This document shows, piece by piece, positions 35,520 to 45,929 of a stretch of 64,000 nucleotides of DNA. The number at the start of each line of letters is the position of its first letter. Position 1 is the first letter of the stretch. Below the pieces are notes generated by a model. The model did no database searches, was not told the origin of the DNA, and saw only the letters and a list, made by a program, of their open reading frames with translations. This DNA is from Brevipalpus yothersi (Eukaryota; Arthropoda; Arachnida; Trombidiformes; Tenuipalpidae): the NCBI GenBank assembly GCA_003956705.1, contig QZCP01000412.1, positions 101,384 to 165,383 of the forward strand, read 5' to 3'. Position numbers and translations under genes: made by a program.

Positions 35520-38111
35520 CTAGTTGGGGAAATTGTTGCTTCGTCGTGATCCACTGGTTGAATAATTTTTTCGAGATTTTTTCACGCTGAGAAATCTTCT
35601 TTGCCTTTCAATTTTTCTTTTCAAATTGATTTCTTTCGATTTGATGAACTCTTGTGAGCTTGGAGGACTATCACCGATCAGACCCAGAATTCCTTGCTCA
35701 AAGTTTCGCAAACTTTCAGGTGAATTGAGAGAGTGGATTTTTGCATTGATCAAGTCACAAAGTTCTCGTTTTTTAACCGAGAGAGCTGAATTCCGAGCAA
35801 TTAAGCAAATATCTTGAGCAGCATTCCTGGCTTCTTCATCTCTTTCACTCGATGTGATTATACTGAGTCGATTGTCCTTATCATCATCCAATTTTTCATC
35901 CACTGACTGCTTACTTTTCCAGTAATGTATATGCTTGCATAGATTACCTCCAAGATAGTCTGGACAAGTACAACTCATAGCATGCAAGCACAGTTGACAG
36001 TATTTGCATCTTAATTGACAGTCACAGCTCGAGTTATCCATCCTAATTTCGTAAATATCGGTCCCACTGGTAGTTGATTGAATGCACCAATATTCCCCTT
36101 TTTCATCAACGCAATTGATCAATGGATTGACAATTTTCTTGCTCGCTTCATGGCTTCTTCTGATTCTCGTCAATTTTGGCCCAGAGTAACCTTTCCTCAG
36201 CTTGACCACCCTTTGATGATTGAAATCTCGCAGCATCCGCATCAGTATGGTTATAGATTTATCCAATCGCTTCACTTTTCTTCCCTCCATATATATATGC
36301 TTCAATCGGCTAAGTTGAGAAAAAATTCGATCAGGATAGAGTTTGATAATTTCCTTTCTGTACTCACCGATGCATATTTTCGAGGTGCATGTTGGTGTTT
36401 AAATGTAGCCCCTTGCGATAGCACATAGCCCACTGTTTCCTCCTGTTTGAATAGAATCGGATGAAGTAATCAGCATATTCTTTCAATCGTTCATCACTTG
36501 AAATTTCATCAATGAATGAATCGAGCTTGAGCTCGAATGCAGCTTCGTTTGGCTCCTGATAAATTTCCTCCAATTTCTCTTTCGTCTTGATTCTCAATTC
36601 TTGATCATGTATTTTACCCCAATTTCTCAGCCAGGAATTTTTCACATGCCATGCACAGATCAATCGATGGTCCGGCTCACTGAATACTGATCTGAAGGCA
36701 TTATAATATGAGGCAGCATCATCAGACATGAAAATCTTAGTTGAAAGATCAGGTATCTTGTCTTTGATCTTTGAAAAAAATACTGACATCAAATCTGCAT
36801 CAGTCCGATTCGAGTAACAAAAAGCTGCTGGGTAGCCATGACTGAGGAGAAGACAGGAAGATAGATAGAAAGGAGAAATGAGAATGAAAAGTAGAAGCTA
36901 GGCAGTGCGATAGCCATACACTATTCTATTTATCGGAACATATTGTAACCTAAGTAGAAGCAAGGCAGTGCAATAGCCATACACTATTCTATTTATCGGA
37001 TCATATTATAACCTAAGTAGAAACAAGGCAGTGCGATAATCATACCCTATTCTATTCATCGGGACATAACATGATTTAGTAAAACTTTCCACTCACCCTT
37101 CTTCATCCAGGACCATCAATGTAGTGAGTTGAATTTTGTACATACTTATTCCATGAGTTGAATCAATCGTGAGACATTTTTTCCCAAATTTTCTCAGCAT
37201 ATTCTCCTGGTTTGGGGTCATAATTGCCAGCATGAAATCGTCCCTCTCAAGTTTTCCACTTGGATCATCTTCATCTCGATTTTTGAAAATAAGTATTATG
37301 CAAGGATTCTCACTCATTCGTGTTGTTACCCAAGATTCAACACTAACAGAGTCTATACTATGGCTACGATTGGCATTATTTATTCCATACTGATCACAGA
37401 TTCTTGATAGATTCTTATCTTGTACCAAATCAATTGGCCTCATCTCATCGAAGTTTACTTCTTCTCTCAAGTCGTCTAAAACTCTTGTTTTGCTGACTCC
37501 TATTTCTAATTTTTTGATGAGTTCTTCTCGGTCTTTTTTCGGTAAGTTGAGATGCTCAGGCACGTTCTGGTGTCCAATATGAGATGAACAAAAAATGACG
37601 GAATGCTTACCATCGTTGTCGACAGATAACTTGATGCTTGCTGGACAGAATTTCCCACATTTCCGACTTCCTCTCTCTCTCAACTCTCTCAACCCTTTAC
37701 TCCGACTTTTTAATTCACCAGATCGGTTGCATATGAAAATTTGAGTATATCCTTTACTTGTATGCTTCTTCCCAAAGGACTTGATGAAAAAAGCACAAGT
37801 TTCTCTCTCAATTTCCTCCTTCCACTTTCTGAAATCTATCGAGAATTTATGAGTCGTGAGAGGCTGATCATTTTACTCAACTTACCTTCTGAATTGTTGA
37901 ATGATAATCGCTGATGATCGATGGTCAAATCATGTAAACTTTCACAATGTTCCGGGAAAAGATCCTTTCCAACTTCATTCCCGCACAGAGGACAAAGAAA
38001 ACACCTCTCACTAGCAGCTAGTCCATGGAACTGACGGCAATGGCGCACTAAATTTGCTTTCTTTGAGAAAGACCTAGAACATTGTTCACAAATATTCGAA
38101 ATAGCACTCAT
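35520..38111 (-). CDS. MULE transposase with N-terminal C2H2 fingers
   Basis: Four exons with fully consistent phases: 37886-38111, 37097-37835, 36368-36841 and 35520-36309; about 742 residues, no stop or frameshift. In order it has two C2H2-like fingers (CEQCSRSFSKKANLVRHC and CPLCGNEVGKDLFPEHC), then a FAR1/WRKY-GCM1-like DNA-binding region (CNRSG, GKFCPASI, SSHIGHQ). The MULE DDE core follows: KKCLTIDSTHG for the first Asp, KIFMSDDAASYYNAF for the second, LICAWHVKNSW after it. Last comes a SWIM-type finger (CTCPDYLGGNLCKHIH, about residue 605) and a basic tail. It cuts and pastes the element by acting on the 230 bp ends. It is paralogous to the gene at 53707-56245, with identical exon boundaries and an identical 474-base third exon. 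Confidence 0.9.
36896..37075. repeat. Three tandem units related to the MULE ends, inside the transposase intron
   Basis: Three copies of about 60 bp (GCAGTGCGATAGCCATACAC, CTATTCTATTTATCGG, CATATTATAACCTAAGTAG) fill the intron 36842-37096. They resemble the subterminal units of the inverted repeats (TAGTGCGAAACCCATAC, TTTCTATTTATCAGATCTTA). Confidence 0.8.
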
Positions 38112-38246
38112 TTTACCTCAGCTAGTAACACCTGTCTAACATGTTTACATTTTTCGCGCTCCCTTCCATTCTTCTCCTGCTGCCAGTCAGTCACCTTCTA
38201 TCCTCCATGATTCTGCTCGGTTTGTCAAGATTTCAGTCGCTACATA

Positions 38247-38476
38247 GTGCGAAACCCATACCTTTCTTATTTATCGGATCTTATCCTAACAGTACGTTGG
38301 CTGCGTAGTGCGAAACCCATACTATTTCTATTTATCAGATCTTATCGTAACATTGCATACCCTACATAGTGCGAAACCCATACTCTTCTGATCTATTTGA
38401 GCTGCTTATCAAGCTCCTCCTTCACCAAACGGAGGCTGCCCAGAAGTTGAGAGCTTCTCAGTTTTGTGGCTCTTGT
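38247..38476 (-). repeat. MULE right terminal inverted repeat
   Basis: Reverse complement of the left repeat, with the same three internal units (TAGTGCGAAACCCATAC three times between 38247 and 38382). Confidence 0.9.
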
Positions 38477-38485
38477 AAGTTGTTG
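38477..38485. repeat. 9 bp target site duplication, right
   Basis: AAGTTGTTG directly abutting the right inverted repeat; identical to 35174-35182. Confidence 0.9.
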
Positions 38486-38632
38486 TGAGAAAAATTTTCT
38501 TCAATTGATAGAGCTTATTATTGTCTTTTTTTTATGAATACAATCTCTCTTCCATCTTTATTGCTAACAATCTTTCATCAAGTTGAGTTCTAGTGGGATT
38601 CTTCAGAGTGTCACTTTGATTTCAGTGTCTTG

Positions 38633-39574
38633 ATGGCACCAAAACGGAAGCTTCGGAAAAATGGTAAACAGAACGTTGTGAAGGAAACCAAAAAGAGGTC
38701 CAAAGTCTGTGTGAAGGCTACTCCAAAGGACAAGCAATCAGATGAGGTAAATTTATTCAATGTGTTCACTTGGAATTTTTTAGCATACCCTGACCATTGT
38801 TGATCTCATCTTCTCCAGCCTGGACCGTCTCGAGGTAGAAAAAATTCCTTTGAATCACATGATCAACCAAGCCAGGTCAGTCCACTCATTCTTTCAATTG
38901 CCTTGATTAGAATAATTGAGCCCATCTATATTTTCGATCATTTCGTTTTTCTCAGCCTGGACCGTCTCGTCGTAGGAAAACTTCTTCCAAATCACATGAT
39001 AAATCGAGTGAGGTCAGTCAATTCCTTCTTTTAAAAGGCTTGGCAAGAATATTTGTGTTCATGTTGTTCATTTTTGCTTTCCTCAGGTGCCCAGCGATAG
39101 CGGAAGTTTCTCTCTGGAGCCTATAAAATATAATGAGAATAAAAGATGGCTTGATCAAATTTACGGAGGTAAGAATTTCAAGCCCTTTCCAGCATTTTAA
39201 CTTCATCTTCTCTCTGTCCAGGCTGGCAAGCTCGAAGAATTTTTCTCCGCCATGTGGGATACATCAATGAGCTTCGAGAATCAAACCAAATCGATAAACT
39301 GAAGCTTTATTCTCCTCAAGAGCTGCTAAGAGCATACATGTTTTTTGGATTCTTTCCTCTCGAACGTTACAGATGGGATGTCCTGCTTCTGAACAACAAA
39401 ATGGACACCCAAAGAATAGCAAGGGATGCCATTTATAAAATGATCAGTTATGTCCACCCAGTGCTCGATTTTAATGAACTTGATGCTCTTTATGCTGAAT
39501 TTCATGAAGCGGTTGGAAGACGTTTCACCCCTTGGCTTCAACGTTGCTTGCCTGCTAGATTGAAAATCGAATAA
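38633..39574 (+). CDS. Family B protein, intact five-exon gene
   Basis: The best preserved family B member. Exons 38633-38746, 38819-38875, 38956-39012, 39087-39168 and 39222-39574 join in phase to about 220 residues. The N-terminus is very basic (MAPKRKLRKNGKQ). Exons 2 and 3 are a duplicated 19-codon exon (PGPSRGRKNSFESHD and PGPSRRRKTSSKSHD). The C-terminal domain contains ELLRAYMFFGFFPLERYRWD and then MISYVHPVLDFNELDALYAE, the same two blocks as the 23509 and 44687 genes. A nuclear or chromatin location is plausible from the basic Ser/Arg repeats, as inference. The function is unknown. The MULE insertion lies about 150 bases upstream of the start codon, inside the R1 repeat that forms its 5' flank, so its promoter may have been disturbed or replaced. 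Confidence 0.72.
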
Positions 39575-40479
39575 TTAAACCGCTGAATTATTTTTCTAAG
39601 TGATAGATCGAAATCATTGCTTTCTCATTCTTAAAAAAAGGTCTACAAAAGCTATACAATCTATAATCCAGTAACTCTTTTCTGTTTTCATCATTGAATA
39701 GCCTCAATGCTTCTCTGAATGATTCAATTGTCTCTCTCTCCCCTTCGTGATTCAAGTTCATTGCGAGCTCGTCAGCATGGCTTGTTGATTGATTCCAAAT
39801 TCAACTGGATCATTGATTCAGATCCATGCATTATGATGGAAAAAAAGCCATGAGTAAAAAGGAGTATCAGATGGCTCTTACTAATCAGCAAATTACGTTA
39901 ATTGGATTGGTCATATGACATGTAAATCACAATACTTGTTACTTTACAAAGTCTTCAAAATCATGCTCTGTTTTCCAACTTCTATCATCCAAGATGGCCT
40001 CTTTGACTGCATTGCTAAGGGGCCCTTAGTAAGGGCATCTGAATCAGATGATCTGATGGTCAGACTGATGTGAGGAAAACTCACTGAAAAGAATGTGTCC
40101 ATCGTTTGCTTTCATTTAAATGTCCTTTGATAACCTCTCCACTTTCCTTCAAACACATAAATGTAAAGTATTCACAAGAAGACATTCAGCTTTGCTATCA
40201 TAGCTTTAGCCCATCACGTTAATTGTTCTCATTTAAGGTGTGCTCATTAGTGTCTCAATTGATTACTTGTTGTGAGTTGATCCTCTAATTGTATTCATTT
40301 CCATTCATATCTTATGCAATTGATTCAGCAATTGATCACTTGGCTGATTGCGGTTGCAATTTGAATCTAAATACATTGTAGCGCGTTGATAATTATCAGC
40401 CTGTACATTTAGATTTGATCATTGCTTCTATTCTTCTTTTCTGTTGATGCCCGAAACTTCACGTCAATGAGAATAATTG
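39575..40479. other. Intergenic region without a supported gene
   Basis: AT-rich DNA between the family B gene and the family A pseudogene. Nothing recognisable on either strand. Confidence 0.5.
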
Positions 40480-40679
40480 TAAGTTTCTCTGTAATTGTAT
40501 CCTTTTAGGGAAAGATTTTCAATTGTGACCGTTCAGCTCAGAAAAGTAACCCGAAGAATATGAAGGCCAAGGTGAGTCAATAATTCTTCCATTCCAACCA
40601 TCATTCCTCTTTTCAGAGTTCATCATCAACTCGTCTGATTATTTTTTTGCTAACAGGAAATATTCCCCATTTTTGCCCA

Positions 40680-41774
40680 ACTGGATGTGACGATATCCAT
40701 ACGTGAGTTCATGAGAGATATTTTGTGCCAAAGATGTGGAGGCCGTCTCTTATGGCCTCATCCCTCTAATCCAGCATGTTTACAAGAGGCAAATCAGAAA
40801 TTTGGGACTCTCCAAGGACCAACCGGTAAACCCAAAAGAACATCAGAAAGGCACTGGCATCTTTAAATTTGAAATAAAACCTCGAGAAGAGATGAGCACA
40901 TCTGACGAGTCGATACACCCTTGCACACTGATTCTCAAATTTGTGGAATGCCTTAATAATCATAGGGTTGAGCAAAATCATAGTCTTCTGAGTGAAACGA
41001 TGTGTAAAGATCGTAAAGAATTGGAAAAAAAGTTGCAAAGGATGGAAGGGTCCGATCTTTGTTCTGATAAGGATTTATTAGGTGCCTTTTCTGGTGGTCT
41101 TTCACCATGAGAGATTCATGCCACAAATTGAAAGCTGCAAGAGTGCATACCATTGGATGGATCGTTTCAACTGCTCGATCTCACAATTGAAAGAAAAGTA
41201 CATCACTCTCGAAGAATGCGAGAAAAATCTTGATCACGATGCTCCAAGAATTCTCCACGTCTGTATTCCGCGTGTATGTGAAGATAGAGGCGATTTGCCT
41301 TACGAAACTTATCAACTCGTCCTTCTTCTTCATGATATCAAGAAGTTCAAGGAAGATTTTGGTGAAGGGGTACCACAACTGAGAGAGTTGGAGAAAAAAA
41401 TTAATGATCTCGATCCCCTGAAGAACCCTTTTTCTCGTCCAGCTCGCGAACATTATAAGTCTATGAAAGACCATCCTCGTTTCTTAGAACTAAAAATAGA
41501 CATCAAGAGGATCGCTGACCATTTTTCAAGCTCTCTAGAGCCTGGAGTTGAACTCTTCAAAAAAGCAAACCAAATAGCTAGTGATAATATTCCCGAATAC
41601 CCCGAAACATATATCGTTTGTGCGCTTTTGTATAACATTTATTGTAATGGAGAATCTCCTAATTTTTCTGAAATAGGTGAAACCCCAAGTGAAGTTGGAC
41701 TCGCCTCTCTAAATATCGAACAGCAAACATTTGATAATGGAAAAATTCTTCTAATGGAACTATTCTCTTCATGA
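40680..41774 (+). pseudogene. Family A paralogue with frame breaks
   Basis: The third family A copy. An exon-like start after a CTAACAG acceptor near 40672 reads IFPIFAQLDVTISIREF and DILCQRCGGRLLW but stops near 40867. The neighbouring frame 40736-41110 (KGTGIFKFEIKPREEM, TLILKFVECLNNH) and then frame 41082-41774 carry the rest: FLVVFHHERF, DHDAPRILHVCI, YETYQLVLLLHDIKKF, and a long helical C-terminus. These align in order with the intact gene at 24453-25852. The final frame of 230 codons is fully open. At least one frame change near 41080 is needed, so this is either a young pseudogene or has an intron I could not place. The CSECSCH metal-site block of the 24453 protein is replaced by a single Cys region (QIESCKSAYHW). 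Confidence 0.55.
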
Positions 41775-41849
41775 TAATAAAAACTTAATGGGAAGAAGAT
41801 TGTGTAATTGGAATGGTGACCACCAGTCTCATAACTATTGCTGACAAAG

Positions 41850-42125
41850 ATCATCTATCGTATCATTGTCTCCTTCTTCACCGCTGTTCATCGTTACCAC
41901 ATCAAGTTTACCGAGAATCATCTCCATCACAACAACTACCACCACCACTGCTACATCAACGTCCAAGCCAGAAAAAATATCTTCCATATCAACTAGTGCC
42001 TGAAAGATCTGACAGCAAGTCTTCAGATGACAATGCTAATGATGTAAAAATTGTCCATACGGTTGAAACTGTTAAAAATAATCAGATCCACGGTATAAGT
42101 GAGGTCTCCGTGGCCAGTTTTGTTT
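41850..42125 (+). pseudogene. eva-1 3' exon fragment (start of stalk)
   Basis: Matches about 20495-20760 of eva-1 (CATCATTG..TCCTTCTTC, ACATCAACGTCCAAGCCAGA, GACAGCAAGTCTTCAGATGA) with frame-shifting indels. It ends in the same CCAGTTTTGTTTGATATTTA block that follows the copy at 31080, so those two fragments share a duplication history. Confidence 0.8.
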
Positions 42126-42186
42126 GATATTTATCTCGTCAGCATCTTAAAGAAGAATTTATGTTCATAGTATGAACTTCATACAT

Positions 42187-42310
42187 TGGCTAGCTTTCCC
42201 GCTCAAAGTTAGTTTAAGAAGAATGTCGCCCAAATGCGCTACTGTTGAGAGTGAAAGTTTTGCTTGATGAAATATTTCTACTAGTATTTCATCATCTTTC
42301 ATCACGTTCT
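42187..42310 (+). repeat. Dispersed repeat R1, copy 4 (5' truncated)
   Basis: Begins at AGCTTTCCCGCTCAAAGTTA and ends in CATCACGTTCTTGGGAAAAA. The sequence after it (TTAGTGTGTCACTTTGTTTT) resembles the 5' flank of the family B gene at 38633. Confidence 0.75.
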
Positions 42311-42491
42311 TGGGAAAAAGTTTTCTTTACTGCCTTTTCTTATTTGTATGCAATTTCTTCTTTATCTTAATTTTTAATCATCTTCTATCCCGTTGATCTT
42401 TAGTGTGCTTCCTTAGTGTGTCACTTTGTTTTCAGTGTGTTGATGAAATTGTTCAACATAGCCATAAGGAGCTGAGAGTTTTTCTCTTCAG

Positions 42492-43199
42492 GTGAACAGA
42501 TACAGGTACCCAAAAACTTCCAGAGCTCAATTTAGATTAATCCTATCGATTGCTGAGATATACAATAATATATTCACGAATACGTTTTCAAATTTTCAAT
42601 TATTTTACAGCTATATTGTGAAAGCAGAACTCGATCGCCATTTGATTGACATAGTTTGTTTCCTGTTTGCTCTATTTTGTGCTGCAGATTGTTTTGCCCT
42701 AACTGCTCAGTGGATAAAGATGATTGTTTGCCCAGCACCTCTGGAACTTCTGTTGAGAAGATCAGCTAACCAGCAACGATATCACGAAGATATGGGTGAT
42801 GACATGATAAATTATCTGGGAAATATCCTGAAGATAGCTGGTTACCGATTAATGGATCTGAAGGAGGATAAAGTGAAAGACGAAGATGTGGAGAAAAGAT
42901 TGTATGGGGCCATTGGAGGAAAGGAACATCATCTGACCCGTTGGGTAGCGATCTGTTTCATGGGAGAAATGTGGGTTGTCTTTGATAGCCTCATCACCGA
43001 TTCTAATCCTGAGGGAGACAACAGAATTTGCATCGTCTGTAGGAAAAAGATGGACTCTCTCAAGGATGTGAAGAAACACATTTACGATAAAAAATGTGCT
43101 CTGATCCCGATTGCTGACAAATATGAGGAGGAAGAGGACAAAGTGGAATCAGAAGAAGGAAAGGAAGAAGCTGTGGATGCATTCCAAAATAAACTCTAA
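42492..43199 (+). CDS. Unrecognised protein with a C-terminal C2H2-like motif
   Basis: An open frame of 235 codons. The part after a TGCTGCAG acceptor-like site (about 42687) looks most protein-like: QWIKMIVCPAPLELLL, DDMINYLGNILKIAGY, a charged helix, AIGGKEHHLTRWVAICFMG, then CIVCRKKMDSLKDVKKHI-x5-C, a possible C2H2/C2HC finger, and a very acidic tail (EEEEDKVESEEGKEE). The first 60 codons are AT-rich and may be intron or a chance extension, so the real start is uncertain. I find no paralogue elsewhere in the window. Repeat R1 copy 4 and a family B-like 5' flank lie just upstream, so it may be a chimeric or captured gene under that promoter. Function unknown. Confidence 0.45.
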   Translation: MNRYRYPKTSRAQFRLILSIAEIYNNIFTNTFSNFQLFYSYIVKAELDRHLIDIVCFLFALFCAADCFALTAQWIKMIVCPAPLELLLRRSANQQRYHEDMGDDMINYLGNILKIAGYRLMDLKEDKVKDEDVEKRLYGAIGGKEHHLTRWVAICFMGEMWVVFDSLITDSNPEGDNRICIVCRKKMDSLKDVKKHIYDKKCALIPIADKYEEEEDKVESEEGKEEAVDAFQNKL

Positions 43200-43599
43200 C
43201 CTACCTGTTGCCTCTTCTTCATACAGCCGATTTAATAATGATTGAGCAAAATATTGGCAACAGGGTTGCATTGGCTAGTGTTCTTATCACCAATGTTTGG
43301 ATCAGTCATTATCAAATCGGCAGTATATTGAATCTTGAATCGATACCGTAATAATAATTGTAACTCGTGAACTTGATAACTGTAGCCTTTCAACATTTGG
43401 ATAAAATGAATTTGCTAAATAAATAAACTTGATATAAGTATGATGAATCGTTCATTGATACAGTAAGGAGAAGAGAGCTATGATGAGCTTACATGATTGT
43501 TGGAGGTTGAGTGAGAATTAAGGATGCTGGTTGAGCAAAATTATCCTGAAATGATAGTGGTAGATAATTTGCCAAAAAAGAGGATGTAGTAAGAGTTTA
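43200..43599. other. Intergenic region without a supported gene
   Basis: AT-rich sequence after the 42492 gene. It contains an AATAAATAAA stretch near 43421 that could serve as its polyadenylation signal. Confidence 0.4.
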
Positions 43600-44040
43600 A
43601 ATTTTGCAACCTGATGTGAGTATAATCATGATCTGATAAATCGCTCTCATGTTGAAATCGGAACATTGTTCTAGCTTTTTCCATGATAGGTTATTTCCGG
43701 GTTTCCGTTGATTGGAGCTGGCCGTCATAACATGGGTTTTCCTCATTAATTACACCCACCAATCGTAATTGAGATTTGATCGAAAAAAGTCCGTTGCTTC
43801 CACGCAAGGTGCTCTCTAAATCTCTTCTGGAAGAAAGTGGCTATCATGATGGCCAGTTTTGTTTGATAGCCATCTGATGGACATCTCAATGCTACCCTCC
43901 AGATTGTTTCCAATCACAATTTTCTGGTCATTTTCCATCGCGTTTGGTTTGCTTGCTTGATACCGATAACTTCTTCATTTCCTATGCCTCTCAAATGAAT
44001 TCATCGACGAATCTCATTCTCATCAACTTCTTATATACCT
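43600..44040 (+). repeat. Upstream repeat R2, copy 2
   Basis: Shares with 22944-23500 the order of blocks around TTTTTCCATGATAGGTTAT, a CGTAATTGAGATTTGATC-like block, GATGGCCAGTT and the TACCGATAACTTCTTCATT stretch. It lies directly upstream of a family B pseudogene. Confidence 0.75.
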
Positions 44041-44046
44041 TCTCTA

Positions 44047-45054
44047 TGGCACCAAAATGAATGGTTTCGAGAAGTTGATCCAGAGTTTTGACCAAGAGAA
44101 GACTTCAAGAGAAAGATGTTAAATAGAACGTCGTGAAAAAGTCCAAAAAGAGGTCTGAAGTCTTCGAGAAGGCTCCTCTTACGGAAAAGCAATCAAATGA
44201 GGTGAATTTATTCAAAGTTTTTGCTTGAAATTTTCTAGCATACCCCCATCATTGTTGATTTCATCTTCCTCAGCCTGGACCGTCTCTAGGTATCCCTCTG
44301 AATCACATGATAAATCAAGTGAGGTCAGTTCACTCATTCTTCAAATGGACCTGGCGACAACGTTTGGGTGCATGTTAATTTTTGTTTCCCCAGGTGTCCA
44401 GCAATTGCGAAAGTTCCTATCAAGATTCGATGGCACCAAAACAGATGGTTTTGAGATGCTCCTCCAAAGGACAAGCAATCGGACGAGGTAAATTTATTCA
44501 ATGTGTTCGATTGCGATATTTGAGCCAATATTCTTCACTGTTTATTCTATCATCCTCAGCCTGTGTCATCTAGTAGTGAAAGCTCCTCTTATTCACTCGA
44601 AAAATGGCGTCAGATACTACAAAAAGGTGAAAATCTGGAACCGTTCTAACTGAGCTGATTAACTCCAAATTTTTTCTGTTCAACAGGTCTGTCGTTTTAT
44701 TTCCGAATTAATTATGTATGGGAGCAGAGTGAAGTTGGTCGGTTGGATCTTCCGAAAGACTATTGCTCTGCAGATCTTCTTAGGGCCTACATGTTTTATG
44801 GAGCCTACCCTCACCAACATAATAGATGGGATGTTCTGAAGAACCACAAGCGCATGAAACCCGAAGAACTGGACAAAAGAGATATTTTTCTAATGGTCCG
44901 TGATATTCACCCTGTTACAAACTTCCATGAAATGAACCATGTTTGGAATGAATTCTCAGAAGAGTGTGGGAACTCTTCTTCGAGAAATAATGATGTAACA
45001 ATCATCAACTATAGTTTAATTCAGCTTCTATTGTGTTTTCAATTATCAACTTGA
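44047..45054 (+). pseudogene. Family B paralogue with decayed 5' exons and an intact last exon
   Basis: The start exon equivalent (44047) reads MAPK followed at once by TGA. The PGPS exon near 44276 has a deletion. A second MAPK-like start near 44431 shifts frame before KDKQSDE. The last exon, 44687-45054 after a TTCAACAG acceptor, is intact: LLRAYMFYGAYPHQHNRWD, then DIHPVTNFHEMNHVWNEFSE. It aligns with the 38633 gene. Either the gene uses a start I cannot see, or only the last exon escaped damage. Confidence 0.55.
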
Positions 45055-45560
45055 GGTGAGTAATATCATGATGTACTGAAAATTGCTCCTAGGTTAAAGT
45101 CAGAACATTGTCCCAGCTTTTTCCATGATAGGTTATGGTCCCGTTGATGAAAGCTGGCTATCATGATATGGATTTGGCTCATGAATTACAGACACCAATC
45201 GTAATTGTGATCCGATCGAAAAGGGTCTATTGCTACCACTCAAGAGGTTCTCCAAATTGTATTGTATGAAATGGCTATCATGACCTAAACTATTTCAATT
45301 GAAGCTGGAGCATTGCTCTAGCTTCAGCCGTGTACGTTATGATTTGATGATCAAGAAGGCCAGTTCTATATCATAACTATCTGATGGAACTCTCAATGCT
45401 ACATTTGAGATTGTTTCCAATCACAATTTTTCCGGTCATTTTCCATTGTGTCTCGTTTGCTTGCTTGATCCGATAAATTCTTCAGTTCCTCTGCCTCTCA
45501 AAAAATTCATCATCGAATTATATCTTCATCAGTTTCTCACACACCTTCTGGATCAATCCA
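45055..45560 (+). repeat. Upstream repeat R2, copy 3
   Basis: Repeats the 23040-23500 sequence (CTATTTCAATTGAAGCTGGA, GCATTGCTC.AGCTTC, GGCCAGTTCT) directly before another family B remnant. Confidence 0.75.
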
Positions 45561-45880
45561 ATAGATAACCGAGAAATGCTCAAGGAGGCGATCTTCTGGT
45601 CAACCAAGCAAATCCATCCAGATGCAGATGATTCCGAGCTCGGATCTCATTGAAAAGAATTTGAAAATCAGTATACCAGGCTTTTTTCCAAAAATTCAGC
45701 TTCCTCTGCCAATCTCACTACTTAAACTTTGTCACCGCTCAATCTGGCCTCGAAGCGTGTTTTGAGAAGGTCATCCAGAATTTTGGCAAAGAAATCGGTA
45801 GAGCATCAAATCTGTGAGCAGACTATCTCCATGGACAAGCAATCCAGCAAGGTAGTTTATCCAATGTTCAATCACAGTAT
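45561..45880 (+). pseudogene. Family B first-exon pseudogene
   Basis: Aligns with the first exon of the 28290 copy (DNREMLKEA, KQIHPDADDSELGSH). The start codon has become ATA, a TGA replaces the conserved Trp before KEFEN, and a stop interrupts the middle (ACTTAA). The intron with GTAGTTTATCCAATGTTC is shared with the 28290 copy. It is cut off by the inverted zinc-finger remnant. Confidence 0.75.
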
Positions 45881-45929
45881 TTGAGCTCTTTTTCATCGCT
45901 TTTCATTTTATCCTTCTCAGACTACATCG

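Larger units (their letters stand above)
35183..38476 (-). mobile_element. Complete autonomous MULE DNA transposon
   Basis: 3294 bp element. Ends are 230 bp inverted repeats (35183-35412 and 38247-38476), outermost ACAGAAGCCACAAAACTGAG versus the reverse complement ACAAGAGCCACAAAACTGAG. Both sides are flanked by the 9 bp direct repeat AAGTTGTTG (35174-35182 and 38477-38485), the target duplication length typical of Mutator-like elements. Removing the element and one AAGTTGTTG rebuilds repeat R1, whose other copies have no insertion, which confirms the boundaries. It carries one intact transposase gene on the minus strand. All this points to a recent insertion. Confidence 0.92.

Noticed and set aside
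36896..37075. CRISPR-like array of regularly spaced repeats
   Set aside because: Three imperfect tandem units in a eukaryotic transposon intron; no constant repeat with unique spacers.
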